Origin: Nocardia asteroides
GTDB taxonomy: Bacteria; Actinomycetota; Actinomycetes; Mycobacteriales; Mycobacteriaceae
Assembly (NCBI RefSeq): GCF_021183625.1
Contig: NZ_CP089214.1
Coordinates: forward strand, 3,348,001-3,412,000
DNA: 64,000 nt
Reading direction: 5' to 3'
The number at the start of each line of letters is the position of its first letter. Within the stretch, counting starts at the first letter, position 1. A program made the position numbers and the translations under genes. Positions 35,742-44,613 of the stretch are shown here, piece after piece. The notes beneath the pieces were generated by a model, which had not been told where the DNA came from, did no database searches, and was given only the letters and a program-made list of their open reading frames with translations.

Positions 35742-35745
35742 CCGC

Positions 35746-36852
35746 TCAGCGCGGCGGGCTCTCCGCGAGCACCGCCTCGACGACCCGGCGCCCGCCGTTC
35801 TCCAGCACCTCCAGCCGGACCACGTCGGCCGGGCGCCTGGCGTCGATCTCCGCGCGCAGGGCCTTCGCGTTCGCGATCGGGCGGCCGTCCACCGCCACCA
35901 CCACGCTGCCGTCGGCGAGCCCGGCGTTCCAGGCCGGGGTGCCGTAGAGCACCACGTCCAGCCGGGCGCCGTCCGCCGCGTCGGAGATCAGCACCCCGAG
36001 CGTCGCGGTGGGGCCGACGTGCACCGTCCCCGCCGACACCCCGGCGCGGATCTGCTCGACAACGGTCATGGCCCTGTCGATCGGCACCGCGTACCCGTTC
36101 GGCGCCCGCCCGGCGGGCACCGGCTCGCCGCCCTGCCCCGAGGCCGCGGTGATCACCCCGACCACGTCGCCGTTGCGGTCGGCCAGCGCCCCGCCGGACT
36201 GCCCCGCCGTCACCGCCGCCGCCACCTCGACCATGCCGCGCAGCGCGAGCCGGGAGAGGTCGGCGGCGTTCTGCGCGACGATCGTGCTGTTCAGATCGGT
36301 GATCCGCCCGGCGACCGCGGTCGGCGTCCCACCGACGCCGCCCGCGTTGCCGAGCGCGAGCACCTCGTCGCGCAGCCGCAGCCGGGCCGACGAGCCGAGC
36401 CGCGCGGTCGGCAGCCCGCCCGCGCCGGTGAGCGCGAGCAGCGCGATGTCCGCGGTGGCGTCGTAGCCGAGCACCTCCGCCGAGTACTCCACACCCGTCC
36501 CCACATCGGTGACCAGCACCGTCTCCGCGCCCTTGACGACATGGTGGCTGGTGAGCACCTCGCCGTCCGCGCCGAGCACGATGCCGGAGCCGGCCGCCGC
36601 GGCGCCGAACGGCCGCAGCGTGACCGCGATGTTGACCAGTGCGGGGCCGACCGTGGCGGCCACCACCGCCGGGTCGAGCGGCGGCGCGGGCGGCGCGACC
36701 TCGGCGGGCACCCGCTCCGGCCCGGTGAAGGCGTCGAGCAGGTCGGCGCGGAAACCGAGGAATCCGGCGACGGCCAGCGCCACCACCAAGAGCAGCGCGG
36801 CGCCGCGCCCGCCGCCGCGTTCGGGGTCGCGCGGCTGCCATCCGTCGTCCAT
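35746..36852 (-). CDS. Membrane-anchored HtrA/trypsin-like serine protease with PDZ domain
   Basis: A 368-residue envelope protease. The N-terminal transmembrane helix (about 18-36) is followed by a trypsin-like domain with triad His104 (TSHHVVKG), Asp135 ([10 protein letters not shown]) and Ser219 (AGQSGGAL), and a C-terminal PDZ domain (about 275-365, with [21 protein letters not shown]). It resembles mycobacterial PepA/HtrA-type proteases. Start ATG 36852; the larger open frame is antisense to adhC. It ends five bases after the VKOR gene, convergent. Confidence 0.87.
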   Translation of the reverse strand: MDDGWQPRDPERGGGRGAALLLVVALAVAGFLGFRADLLDAFTGPERVPAEVAPPAPPLDPAVVAATVGPALVNIAVTLRPFGAAAAGSGIVLGADGEVLTSHHVVKGAETVLVTDVGTGVEYSAEVLGYDATADIALLALTGAGGLPTARLGSSARLRLRDEVLALGNAGGVGGTPTAVAGRITDLNSTIVAQNAADLSRLALRGMVEVAAAVTAGQSGGALADRNGDVVGVITAASGQGGEPVPAGRAPNGYAVPIDRAMTVVEQIRAGVSAGTVHVGPTATLGVLISDAADGARLDVVLYGTPAWNAGLADGSVVVAVDGRPIANAKALRAEIDARRPADVVRLEVLENGGRRVVEAVLAESPPR

Positions 36853-36969
36853 GGTCGTCCCATCTCCGGCCGGCTCGAAACCTCCATTGTGGCCGCAGGC
36901 GGCGGTTCGCACCCGGCGAGCTGGGCGGCCGGTTGGCAAACCCCGGCATGCGACGGTAGGCATGTACGC

Positions 36970-38022
36970 ATGAGCACCGCTGCCGCCTATGCCGTGTCCG
37001 GCCCCGAGGGCCCGTTCGAGAAGGTCACGATCGAGCGCCGCGACCTCGGTCCGCACGACGTCCTGATCGACGTGAAGTACGCCGGCATCTGCCACTCCGA
37101 CATCCACACCGCGCGCAACGAGTGGGGCGGCGCCAAATACCCCTGCGTGCCGGGCCACGAGATCGCGGGCATCGTGGCCGCGGTCGGCTCGGCGGTCACC
37201 ACGCACGGCGTCGGTGACCGGGTCGGCGTCGGCTGCATGGTCGACTCCTGCGGCCGCTGCGCCCCCTGCCTGGACGGCAACGAGCAGTACTGCGAGCGCG
37301 GCCCCGTGATGACCTACAACACCCCCGTCGACGAGACGGTGCAGCCGGGCGGGGTGACGCTCGGCGGCTACTCGACGCAGATCGTCGTCACCGAGAACTT
37401 CGTGCTCGCCATCCCGGATGGCATCGGGCTCGACGTCGCCGCCCCGCTGCTCTGCGCGGGCATCACCACCTACTCGCCGCTGCGGCACTGGAACGCCGGG
37501 CCGGGCAAACAGGTGGCCATCATCGGCATGGGCGGGCTCGGGCACGTCGGCGTGCGGATCGCCGCCGCGCTCGGCGCCGAGGTGACGGTGCTCAGCCAAT
37601 CACTGCGCAAGCGCGACGACGGGCTCCGCTTCGGCGCCACCGGCTACTACGCCACCGCCGACAAGCAGACCTTCAAGGACCTGCGCAACCGCTTCGACCT
37701 GATCATCAACACCGTCTCCGCCGACCTCCCGCTCGACAACTACCTCAAGCTGCTGAAGGTGGACGGCACGCTCGTCGCGCTCGGCCTCCCGGAGAACCCG
37801 GCGAGTATCCGCCCCTTCCTGCTCGCCAGCTACCGCCGCTCGCTCTCCGGCTCGATGATCGGCGGCATCGCCGAGACCCAGGAGATGCTGAACTTCTGCG
37901 CCAAGCACGGGATCGGCGCGGAGATCGAGCTGATCTCCGCCGACGAGATCGACGCCGCCTACGACCGGGTCGTCGCCAGCGACGTGCAGTACCGCTTCGT
38001 CATCGACGCGGGCACCATCTGA
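36970..38022 (+). CDS. adhC: NADP-dependent zinc alcohol dehydrogenase
   Basis: A 350-residue medium-chain dehydrogenase close to M. tuberculosis AdhC (Rv3045). Catalytic zinc ligands lie in GICHSD and PGHEIAG plus a later Cys; four structural-zinc Cys are in [20 protein letters not shown]; nucleotide-binding motif [10 protein letters not shown]. Acts on aromatic or aliphatic alcohols and aldehydes in the CAD-like subgroup. Divergent from the protease with 117 bp between; a hydrolase remnant starts at its stop. Confidence 0.92.
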   Translation: MSTAAAYAVSGPEGPFEKVTIERRDLGPHDVLIDVKYAGICHSDIHTARNEWGGAKYPCVPGHEIAGIVAAVGSAVTTHGVGDRVGVGCMVDSCGRCAPCLDGNEQYCERGPVMTYNTPVDETVQPGGVTLGGYSTQIVVTENFVLAIPDGIGLDVAAPLLCAGITTYSPLRHWNAGPGKQVAIIGMGGLGHVGVRIAAALGAEVTVLSQSLRKRDDGLRFGATGYYATADKQTFKDLRNRFDLIINTVSADLPLDNYLKLLKVDGTLVALGLPENPASIRPFLLASYRRSLSGSMIGGIAETQEMLNFCAKHGIGAEIELISADEIDAAYDRVVASDVQYRFVIDAGTI

Positions 38023-38195
38023 GCGAGGTCACCGCCGACGACATCCGCCCGGCCTGGCCGCTGCGGCAGCTGACCGCGCTGGTTCCGCGCGGCGCGTTCG
38101 AGGAGCTGCCCGGGGTCGGGCACAACTTCTGGGCCACCGATCCGGCGATCTGGGCGGCGCTCGCCACCCGCCTGTGCGCGGCGGCGCGCGGCTAA
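38022..38195 (+). pseudogene. Remnant of an alpha/beta hydrolase gene (C-terminal part only)
   Basis: A 57-codon open stretch begins inside the adhC stop and ends at TAA 38193-38195. It lacks any ATG or GTG near its 5' end, yet reads as a hydrolase tail: LPGVGHNFWATDPAIW carries what looks like the catalytic His, followed by a final helix (AALATRLCAAARG). The nucleophile and oxyanion parts are missing. Best explained as the end of a deleted gene. Confidence 0.6.
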
Positions 38196-38212
38196 CCGGT
38201 ACCTTCGGCGCT

Positions 38213-39388
38213 GTGGCCGCTGAGCAGACGCCGGAGAGCGGCGACACCGTCGAACCCGACCCCGCCGAGCCCCCACCCTGGCTGCTGCGCGCGTTCCTGC
38301 TCGGGGCCGCGACCATCGCCGGGCTGATCGCCGGGTTCTGGGCGCTGCAGAAGCTGCAGGGGCTGCTGACGCTGCTGCTGGTCTCGCTGTTCCTGGCCTT
38401 CGCCATCGAACCGGCGGTGAACTGGCTGGCCGCGCGCGGCTTCCGGCGCGGCCCGGCGACCGGGCTGGTGTTCCTGGCGCTGCTCGCCATCGTGATCGGC
38501 TTCGGCTGGACGCTGGGCGCGCTGCTGGTCGCGCAGGCGACGACGCTGGTGCAGAACGCGCCGGACTACGCCGACCAGGTGGTGGACTGGGTGAACCACA
38601 CCTTCCACCAGAACCTCTCCGGCACCGACATCCAGAAGTACGCCACCGAGTGGAGCTCCACCGCCGAGGGGTACCTGGTCGGGCTGGCCGGCAATGTCTG
38701 GGGCATCGGCGCCACCGCCGTCGGCGTGCTCTTCCAGGGCCTCGGAATCCTGCTCTTCACCTTCTACTTCGCCGCCGACGGGCCGCGCTTCCGGCACGCG
38801 GTCTGCTCACTGCTTCCGCCCGCCAAGCAGTCACACGTGTTGCGCGCGTGGGACATCGCCGTGGAGAAGACCGGCGGCTACATCTACTCGCGCGGCCTGC
38901 TCGCCCTGGCCTCGACGCTCGCGCACTACGTCGCCATGCGCGTCCTCGACGTGCCGTCGGCCTTCGCGCTCGCGCTCTGGGTCGGCGTGGTCTCGCAGTT
39001 CGTGCCGACGGTCGGCACCTACCTGGCGGGCGCACTCCCCGTGATCGTCGCGCTGGTCTACGGCCCGGGCACCGCGCTCTGGCTGCTCGGCTTCATCGTG
39101 CTCTACCAGCAGTTCGAGAACTACGTCCTGCAACCGCGGATCACCGCGACCACCCTCGACATGCACCCCGCCGTCGCCTTCGGCGCCGTCCTCGCCGGCG
39201 CCGCGCTGCTCGGCCCCACCGGCGCCCTGCTCGCCATTCCGGTCACCGCGACGGTGCAGGGCTTCGCCGGCGCCTACATCCGCCGCTACGAGGTGCGCCC
39301 GGAAGCCGGCCTCGCCCCCGCCCCCGCCCGCAAACTCCGCACCCGCCTCACCGACCTCCTGCGGGAGCGGCGCAACCCGAAACCGTGA
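38213..39388 (+). CDS. AI-2E family transporter (TqsA/PerM-like permease)
   Basis: A 391-residue membrane protein with about eight helices. Two early helices (FLLGAATIAGLIAGFWAL; LLTLLLVSLFLAFAIEPAV), a periplasmic-type loop (110-160), then the conserved PTVGTYLAGALPVIVAL and YQQFENYVLQPRI motifs. GTG 38213 is the best start. Family members export small molecules, or Na+/Li+ in exchange for protons; the substrate here is unknown. The basic C-terminal tail is cytoplasmic. Confidence 0.87.
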   Translation: MAAEQTPESGDTVEPDPAEPPPWLLRAFLLGAATIAGLIAGFWALQKLQGLLTLLLVSLFLAFAIEPAVNWLAARGFRRGPATGLVFLALLAIVIGFGWTLGALLVAQATTLVQNAPDYADQVVDWVNHTFHQNLSGTDIQKYATEWSSTAEGYLVGLAGNVWGIGATAVGVLFQGLGILLFTFYFAADGPRFRHAVCSLLPPAKQSHVLRAWDIAVEKTGGYIYSRGLLALASTLAHYVAMRVLDVPSAFALALWVGVVSQFVPTVGTYLAGALPVIVALVYGPGTALWLLGFIVLYQQFENYVLQPRITATTLDMHPAVAFGAVLAGAALLGPTGALLAIPVTATVQGFAGAYIRRYEVRPEAGLAPAPARKLRTRLTDLLRERRNPKP

Positions 39389-39392
39389 GCGC

Positions 39393-41717
39393 TCAGCCCG
39401 CCGTGACCGGCTCCGCCCGCTCGGCGAGCACCCGCCGCCGCACCCGCCGCGCCGCGGCGACCAGGTTGCGCAGCGAGGGGTCGAGCTGCCAGTAGTGCCT
39501 GGTCTTCAGCCCGCCGTCCGGATTGGCCCAGAGCCGCTCCGCGCCGACGGCAGCGGCGGCGGCGGTGAGCTGCTCGTCGAGCTCGTCGATGTCCGGGATG
39601 CGGGCGGAGCGGCTCTCGTAGACGCCGGGGCCGACGCCGTGGCTGAGGCCGTTGCCGGTGGCGTAGTCCTCGGCGAGGGCGTCGATCACCCAGTCGATGG
39701 AGCGGGTGGAGATGATGGCGGTGACGTCGGCGTCGAGCTCCTCGATCGCCTGCACCACCTCGGCGCGGCCGGAGTAGCCGATGTGCGTGTGGATCTGGGT
39801 CTCCGGGCGGATGCCGGAGGTGGCGAGGCGGAAGGCGGCGACGGCCCAGCGCAGGTACTCGGGGCGGCCCTCGGGGCGGGCCGGGAGCAGCTCGCGGATG
39901 GCGGGCTCGTCGACCTGGATTATCTTGATGCCCGCGCGCTCCAGATCGGCGACTTCGTCGCGGATGGCGAGCGCGACCTGGTCGGCGGTCTCGTAGAGCG
40001 GCTGGTCCTGGCGCACGAAGGAGCGGGCGAGCATGGTCACCGGGCCGGTCACCATGCCCTTGACCGGGCGGTCGGTGAGCGACTGCGCGTAGCTGGTCCA
40101 CTCCACCGACATCGGCCCCGGCCGGGAGACGTCGCCGTAGACGATCGGCGGGCGCACGCAGCGCGAGCCGTAGACCTGGACCCAGCCGAAGCGGGTGGTC
40201 GCGAAGCCGTCGAGCAGCTCGGCGAAGTACTGGATCATGTCGTTGCGCTCGTGCTCGCCGTGCACGAGCACGTCCAGGCCGATGTCTTCCTGTAGCCGGA
40301 TGGTGGCCTCGATCTCGGCCTCGACCTGCTTGCGGTACTCCTCGTAGGAGATCTTGCCCGCGCCGAGGTCGTGCCGCGCCTGCCGCAGCCGGGCGGTCTG
40401 CGGGAAGGAGCCGAGCGTGGTGGCGGGCACCGGCGGGAGGTTCAGCGCCTCCTGCTGGGCCTCGCGGCGCACCGCGTACGGCTCGCGGACGCGCATGTCC
40501 GGGGTGATGGCGTAGACCCGCTGGCGCACCGCGTGCTTCTGCTTGAAGTGCACCTCGGTGGGGCGCTTGCGCCACTTGTCCGACGGCCCCTCGGTGAGCG
40601 CCCTGGCCAGCGAGACGACCTCGCCGACCTTCTGCTTCGCGAAGGCGAGCCGGTCGGCCACATTGCCCTCGATGTCGTACTCGGCGAGCACGTCGTAGGG
40701 CACGTGCAGCAGCGTCGTCCCGGTGGAGACCACCAGGTCCGGGCAGACCTTCGCCAGCTCCTGGAGATACGTCAGGGTGACGTAGCGGTCCGCACGCCAG
40801 ACATTGAGCCCGCTGATCACGCCCGCGTAGAGCCGCTTGCGCCGGATGCCGGGCACCGCGGCCAGCTCCTCGGGGGTGATCCGGTAGGTGGCCAGGTCGA
40901 GCCCGATGGCCTCGACGCCGGAGCGCGCCAGGATCCGCAGCGCCTCGCCGAAGTTGCCGTACTGCCCGGTCACCAGGATGCGCGGGCGCAGCGGCGCCTT
41001 GGAAAGCCGCTGGTAGGCGTGCTCGAAGGCGGCCAGCTCCGCGGGGCTGCGCTCGCCGGTGAAGCACGGCTCGTCCAGCTGCACGCAGGTGGAGCCGCGC
41101 TTGGCCAGCAGCTCGAAGAGCTCCTCGTAGAACGGGAGCAGCCGGTCGAGCAGGCTCAGCGTGTCGAATTCGGGCTCGCCGGGCACGTGCCCGGCCTTGG
41201 CGAGCAGCAGCAGCGAGACCGGGCCGAGCACCACCGGGCGCAGCTCGATGCCGCGCGCGATCGCCCGGTCCCACTCGTCGAGCAGGTACTCGGGGTGCAG
41301 CGAGAACTCGGTGTCGGCGTCCAGCTCGGGCTGGCGGTAGTGGTAGTTGGTGCCGAACCAGCGGACCAGCTCCAGCGGGGGCAGGTCCGGCCTGCCGCGC
41401 GCCATCAGGAAGTAGAAGTCGAGCGGGTGCAGGTCTTTGCGCTCCTGCTCGAAGCGGCGCGGGACCGCGCCGAAGAGCAGCGCGTTGTCCAGCACGTGGT
41501 CGTAGAAGGAGAAGGTGTTGCCCGGCACCTGGGTGAGCCCGGTCGCGGCCAGCTCGGCGAACTGCCGCTCCTGGATGTCGCGGCCGGTCGTGATCAGCTC
41601 GTCGCGGGTGAGCGATCCCCGCCAGTACGACTCCAGGGCCCGCTTGAGTTCCCGGTGGGCGCCGATCCTGGGGTAGCCCAGGACACTCGACCCGAAGCCA
41701 TCGGACACGTTGACCAT
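39393..41717 (-). CDS. MetE-like cobalamin-independent methionine synthase lacking most zinc ligands
   Basis: A 774-residue two-domain homolog of MetE. Conserved parts: GYPRIGAHRELKRALE near the N-terminus, TLGSFPQT and VHGEHERNDM (homocysteine/folate site), VQVYGSRCVRPPI, IQVDEPAIRELLPAR. The zinc ligands of E. coli MetE (His641, Cys643, Glu665, Cys726) align with His645, Gly647 (HTHIGYSG), Ile669 (TAIISTRS) and Gly735 (NPDGGLKT). Only His remains, so standard zinc-thiolate catalysis seems impossible. The gene may encode a different methyltransferase; metE naming is avoided. No B12 riboswitch was recognised in its 79-base leader. Confidence 0.85.
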   Translation of the reverse strand: MVNVSDGFGSSVLGYPRIGAHRELKRALESYWRGSLTRDELITTGRDIQERQFAELAATGLTQVPGNTFSFYDHVLDNALLFGAVPRRFEQERKDLHPLDFYFLMARGRPDLPPLELVRWFGTNYHYRQPELDADTEFSLHPEYLLDEWDRAIARGIELRPVVLGPVSLLLLAKAGHVPGEPEFDTLSLLDRLLPFYEELFELLAKRGSTCVQLDEPCFTGERSPAELAAFEHAYQRLSKAPLRPRILVTGQYGNFGEALRILARSGVEAIGLDLATYRITPEELAAVPGIRRKRLYAGVISGLNVWRADRYVTLTYLQELAKVCPDLVVSTGTTLLHVPYDVLAEYDIEGNVADRLAFAKQKVGEVVSLARALTEGPSDKWRKRPTEVHFKQKHAVRQRVYAITPDMRVREPYAVRREAQQEALNLPPVPATTLGSFPQTARLRQARHDLGAGKISYEEYRKQVEAEIEATIRLQEDIGLDVLVHGEHERNDMIQYFAELLDGFATTRFGWVQVYGSRCVRPPIVYGDVSRPGPMSVEWTSYAQSLTDRPVKGMVTGPVTMLARSFVRQDQPLYETADQVALAIRDEVADLERAGIKIIQVDEPAIRELLPARPEGRPEYLRWAVAAFRLATSGIRPETQIHTHIGYSGRAEVVQAIEELDADVTAIISTRSIDWVIDALAEDYATGNGLSHGVGPGVYESRSARIPDIDELDEQLTAAAAAVGAERLWANPDGGLKTRHYWQLDPSLRNLVAAARRVRRRVLAERAEPVTAG

Positions 41718-41796
41718 GCGAAACTCCCGGAGTTGCTCTGCCGCAGCGCGGCGGTAGTCACAAGGTGGTGCGGTCCCCCGCTGACGCTACGCGCAC

Positions 41797-41853
41797 GGTT
41801 CGCGGCCCGGCGAGCCCCCGAAGGGCCGCGAACCCGCCGCGCGGAGGCGCGGC
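41797..41853 (-). terminator. Double hairpin after fadB2
   Basis: Two GC-rich stems follow the fadB2 stop on the minus strand: 41836-41853 (gccgcgc / gcgcggc, loop ggag) and 41797-41834 (ggttcgcggccc / gggccgcgaacc, 14-nt loop). They separate fadB2 from the MetE-like gene, whose start is 80 bp further on. Confidence 0.65.
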
Positions 41854-41856
41854 AAA

Positions 41857-42723
41857 TCAGTACTGGTAGAAGCCCGCGCCGGTCTTTTTCCCGAGCAGAC
41901 CCGCCTCGACCATACGCATCAGCAGCGGCGGGGCGCTGTACAGCGGCTCCTTGAACTCGGCGTACATCGAATCGGCGATCGACTTCACGGTGTCGAGCCC
42001 GACCAGATCGGTCAGGGCGAGCGGCCCCATCGGGTGGGCACAGCCGAGCACCATGGCCTTGTCCACATCCTCCTTGGTGGCGAAACCGGACTCCACCATG
42101 CGGATCGAGGAGAGCAGGTACGGGACGAGCAGCGCGTTGACGACGAAGCCGGAGCGGTCCGACGAGCGCACCACCTGCTTGCCGAGCACGTCGGCGGCGA
42201 ACGCCTCGGCGCGGGCGGTCACCGGCGGGCTGGTCTTGAGCGTGGTCACCAGCTCGACCAGCGGCAACACCGGGACCGGGTTGAAGAAGTGCATGCCGAC
42301 GACGCGCTCGGGGTTGGCGGTGGCGACGGCGATCTTCATGATCGGGATGGACGAGGTGTTGGAGGCGAGCACCGCGTCCGGGTCGGTGACGACCTTGTCC
42401 AGGTCGGCGAAGATGGCGGTCTTGACCTGCTCGTCCTCCAGGACCGCCTCGACCACGAGCTGGCGGTCGGCGAAGTCGCCGAGGTCGGAGGTGAAGCGCA
42501 GCCGCCACGCGGTCTGCTCGCGCTCCCGCTCGGTGATCTTGCCGCTGCTCACGCCGCGATCCAGCGAGCGCAGGATGCGCGCGCGACCGGCGGCGGCCAG
42601 CTCCCTGGTCTGCTCGTACACCAGGACATCGACGTGCGCCCGCGCGCACACCTCGGCGATACCAGCACCCATCTGGCCGGCGCCGATAATACCCACGCGT
42701 TGGATCTTCTCGCTGCTGCTCAC
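41857..42723 (-). CDS. fadB2: 3-hydroxybutyryl-CoA dehydrogenase
   Basis: A 288-residue NAD(P) enzyme interconverting acetoacetyl-CoA and 3-hydroxybutyryl-CoA. Rossmann motif VGIIGAGQMGAGIAEV, catalytic His in GMHFFNPVPVLPLVE, and PYLLSSIRMVESGFATKEDVD in the dimerisation domain. Start GTG 42723 with AGGAG seven bases upstream. Directly downstream of aceA as Rv0468 follows icl1 (Rv0467), linking fatty-acid catabolism to the glyoxylate shunt. Confidence 0.94.
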   Translation of the reverse strand: MSSSEKIQRVGIIGAGQMGAGIAEVCARAHVDVLVYEQTRELAAAGRARILRSLDRGVSSGKITEREREQTAWRLRFTSDLGDFADRQLVVEAVLEDEQVKTAIFADLDKVVTDPDAVLASNTSSIPIMKIAVATANPERVVGMHFFNPVPVLPLVELVTTLKTSPPVTARAEAFAADVLGKQVVRSSDRSGFVVNALLVPYLLSSIRMVESGFATKEDVDKAMVLGCAHPMGPLALTDLVGLDTVKSIADSMYAEFKEPLYSAPPLLMRMVEAGLLGKKTGAGFYQY

Positions 42724-42770
42724 GTCCCGCTCCTGCTGGTTGTGTGGCGACGTCTTCAAGGTATAGGGAT

Positions 42771-42885
42771 GCCCTCCCCGCCGGGGCTGTTCGGCGGGGA
42801 GGGCGGTACACCCCCTACCCGGGGTAGAGGATCGACTTCGGGATTCTACGAATCCCGAACCCCTGCAAGGGAACTGAGCGTTCCC
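42771..42885 (-). terminator. Three tandem hairpins between aceA and fadB2
   Basis: Downstream of the aceA stop on the minus strand come: 42869-42885 (gggaac / gttccc), 42839-42857 (cgggatt / aatcccg) and 42771-42804 (12-bp perfect gccctccccgcc stem with a 10-nt loop). No T-run follows. They may cause partial termination or protect aceA mRNA, giving more AceA than FadB2. Confidence 0.6.
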
Positions 42886-42895
42886 GGGGCGCAGC

Positions 42896-44185
42896 TCAGT
42901 GGAACTGGCCTTCCTCGGTCGAGCCCTTGAGGGCCGCGGTCGAGGTGTTCGGATCGACGGTGGTGGCGATGCTGTCGAAGTAGCCGGCGCCGACCTCGCG
43001 CTGGTGCTTGATGGCGGTGAAGCCACGCTCCTCGGCGGCCTTGAACTCGCGCTCCTGCAGGTCGACGAAGGCGGTCATGCCCTCGCGGGCGTAGCCGTGC
43101 GCCAGGTCGAACATGCCGTAGTTGAGCGAGTGGAAGCCGGCCAGCGTGATGAACTGGAACTTGAAGCCCATCGCGCCGAGCTCCTTCTGGAACTTCGCGA
43201 TGGTCGCGTCGTCCAGGTGCGCCTTCCAGTTGAAGGAGGGCGAGCAGTTGTAGGCGAGCAGCTGGTCGGGGAACTCGCTGCGCACCGACTCGGCGAACCG
43301 CTTGGCGACCTCGAGATCCGGCACGCCGGTCTCCATCCAGATCAGGTCGGAGTAGGGCGCGTACGCCTTGGCGCGGGCGATGCAGGGCTCGATGCCGTTC
43401 TTCACGCCGTAGAAGCCCTCGGCGGTGCGGGTGCCGTCCAGGAACTCGCGGTCGCGCTCGTCCACGTCGGAGGTCAGCAGGGTCGCGGCCTCGGCGTCGG
43501 TGCGGGCGATGACCACGGTCGGCACGCCTGCCACGTCGGCCGCGAGGCGGGCCGAGGTCAGGGTGCGGATGTGCTGCTGGGTCGGGATGAGCACCTTGCC
43601 ACCGAGGTGGCCGCACTTCTTCTCCGAGGCCAGCTGGTCCTCCCAGTGCGAGCCGGCGACGCCGGCCGCGATCATGGCCTTCTGCAGCTCGTAGACGTTC
43701 AGCGCGCCGCCGAAGCCGGCCTCGCCGTCGGCCACGATCGGGGCGAGCCAGTTGCCGACGGTGTTGTCGCCCTCGACCTTGGCGATCTCGTCGGCGCGCA
43801 GCAGCGCGTTGTTGATCCGGCGCACCACCTGCGGCACCGAGTTGGCCGGGTAGAGGCTCTGGTCCGGGTAGGTGTGGCCGGAGAGGTTCGCGTCGCCTGC
43901 GACCTGCCAGCCGGAGAGGTAGATCGCCTTGAGGCCGGCGCGCACCTGCTGCACGGCCTGGTTGCCGGTGAGCGCGCCGAGCGAGTTGATGTAGTCCTCG
44001 TTGGTGACGAGATCCCAGAGGATCTCGGAGCCGCGGCGGGCGAGGGTGTGCTCCTCGACGACGGTGCCCTGCAGCTTCACCACCTGGTCCGCGGTGTAGT
44101 TACGGGTGACGCCGTTCCAGCGCGGGTTGGTGTCCCAGTCCTGCTGGATTTCCGCAGCGGTCTTCGGGGTGCCGGTGGTCGACAT
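42896..44185 (-). CDS. aceA: Isocitrate lyase
   Basis: A 429-residue glyoxylate-shunt enzyme splitting isocitrate to succinate and glyoxylate. The active-site loop KKCGHLGGK places catalytic Cys at residue 191, as in M. tuberculosis Icl1. Other hallmarks: [30 protein letters not shown], and the lid ending in [15 protein letters not shown]. Start ATG 44185. Its 428-bp upstream region carries RamB-like sites, matching control by RamB encoded at 58.1 kb. Confidence 0.97.
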   Translation of the reverse strand: MSTTGTPKTAAEIQQDWDTNPRWNGVTRNYTADQVVKLQGTVVEEHTLARRGSEILWDLVTNEDYINSLGALTGNQAVQQVRAGLKAIYLSGWQVAGDANLSGHTYPDQSLYPANSVPQVVRRINNALLRADEIAKVEGDNTVGNWLAPIVADGEAGFGGALNVYELQKAMIAAGVAGSHWEDQLASEKKCGHLGGKVLIPTQQHIRTLTSARLAADVAGVPTVVIARTDAEAATLLTSDVDERDREFLDGTRTAEGFYGVKNGIEPCIARAKAYAPYSDLIWMETGVPDLEVAKRFAESVRSEFPDQLLAYNCSPSFNWKAHLDDATIAKFQKELGAMGFKFQFITLAGFHSLNYGMFDLAHGYAREGMTAFVDLQEREFKAAEERGFTAIKHQREVGAGYFDSIATTVDPNTSTAALKGSTEEGQFH

Positions 44186-44304
44186 CTCTACTCCACTTTC
44201 TCGTCTGTTGGTACTCGCCGGTACGGGCTAGCCGTTCGATCTGCTGGCGAGTCGCTTTACAGGCTTGCTATGCCCTGGGGGTGTACTTCCACACGATTGC
44301 ACAT

Positions 44305-44399
44305 CGCAAAACTTGCGTCTACCTGTAGTTATTGTGAATTCGAGCTAGCTTTGCGAGGCCATCTGTTAAGCCTGCGAAATTAGCCGCTCGATTGCAAAG
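44305..44399. promoter_or_regulatory. RamB-like sites in the aceA control region
   Basis: This A/T-rich stretch holds an inverted repeat cgcaaaacttgcg (44305-44317), ctttgcg (44349-44355), tgcgaaa (44373-44379) and ttgcaaag (44392-44399). Corynebacterial RamB binds sites with an ACTTTGC/TTTGCAAA core. The region lies 120-215 bp upstream of aceA. The match is by eye and approximate. Confidence 0.5.
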
Positions 44400-44504
44400 A
44401 GCGAAGCTACCCAACGGTAGGTCTGACGTGCGGTTTCAGCGTAACGCTCGTACTGTTTGGCGCGGCGGGCGGTTCGACCGAGTCGTGGGGTCCCGCTCCC
44501 GCAC

Positions 44505-44520
44505 TGTGAGCACCTTCACA
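44505..44520. promoter_or_regulatory. Perfect CRP/GlxR-type palindrome
   Basis: TGTGA-gcacct-TCACA, the exact half-sites and six-base spacing recognised by CRP-family regulators (M. tuberculosis Rv3676, corynebacterial GlxR). It lies 94 bp upstream of the secreted lipase start and 320 bp upstream of aceA. The rest of 44186-44613 shows no gene. Confidence 0.75.
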
Positions 44521-44613
44521 GCGCGGTGCGCGCCCGCGCCCGCTGTGCGGCAGACTCGGGCGGGTATCCGCGGCGGATCGTCGCCGCGGCGAGATCCACC
44601 GGACAGGAGCACG

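Noticed and set aside
41718..41796. Cobalamin riboswitch upstream of the MetE-like gene
   Set aside because: The leader is only about 79 bases to the fadB2 terminator and no B12-box sequence is recognisable.
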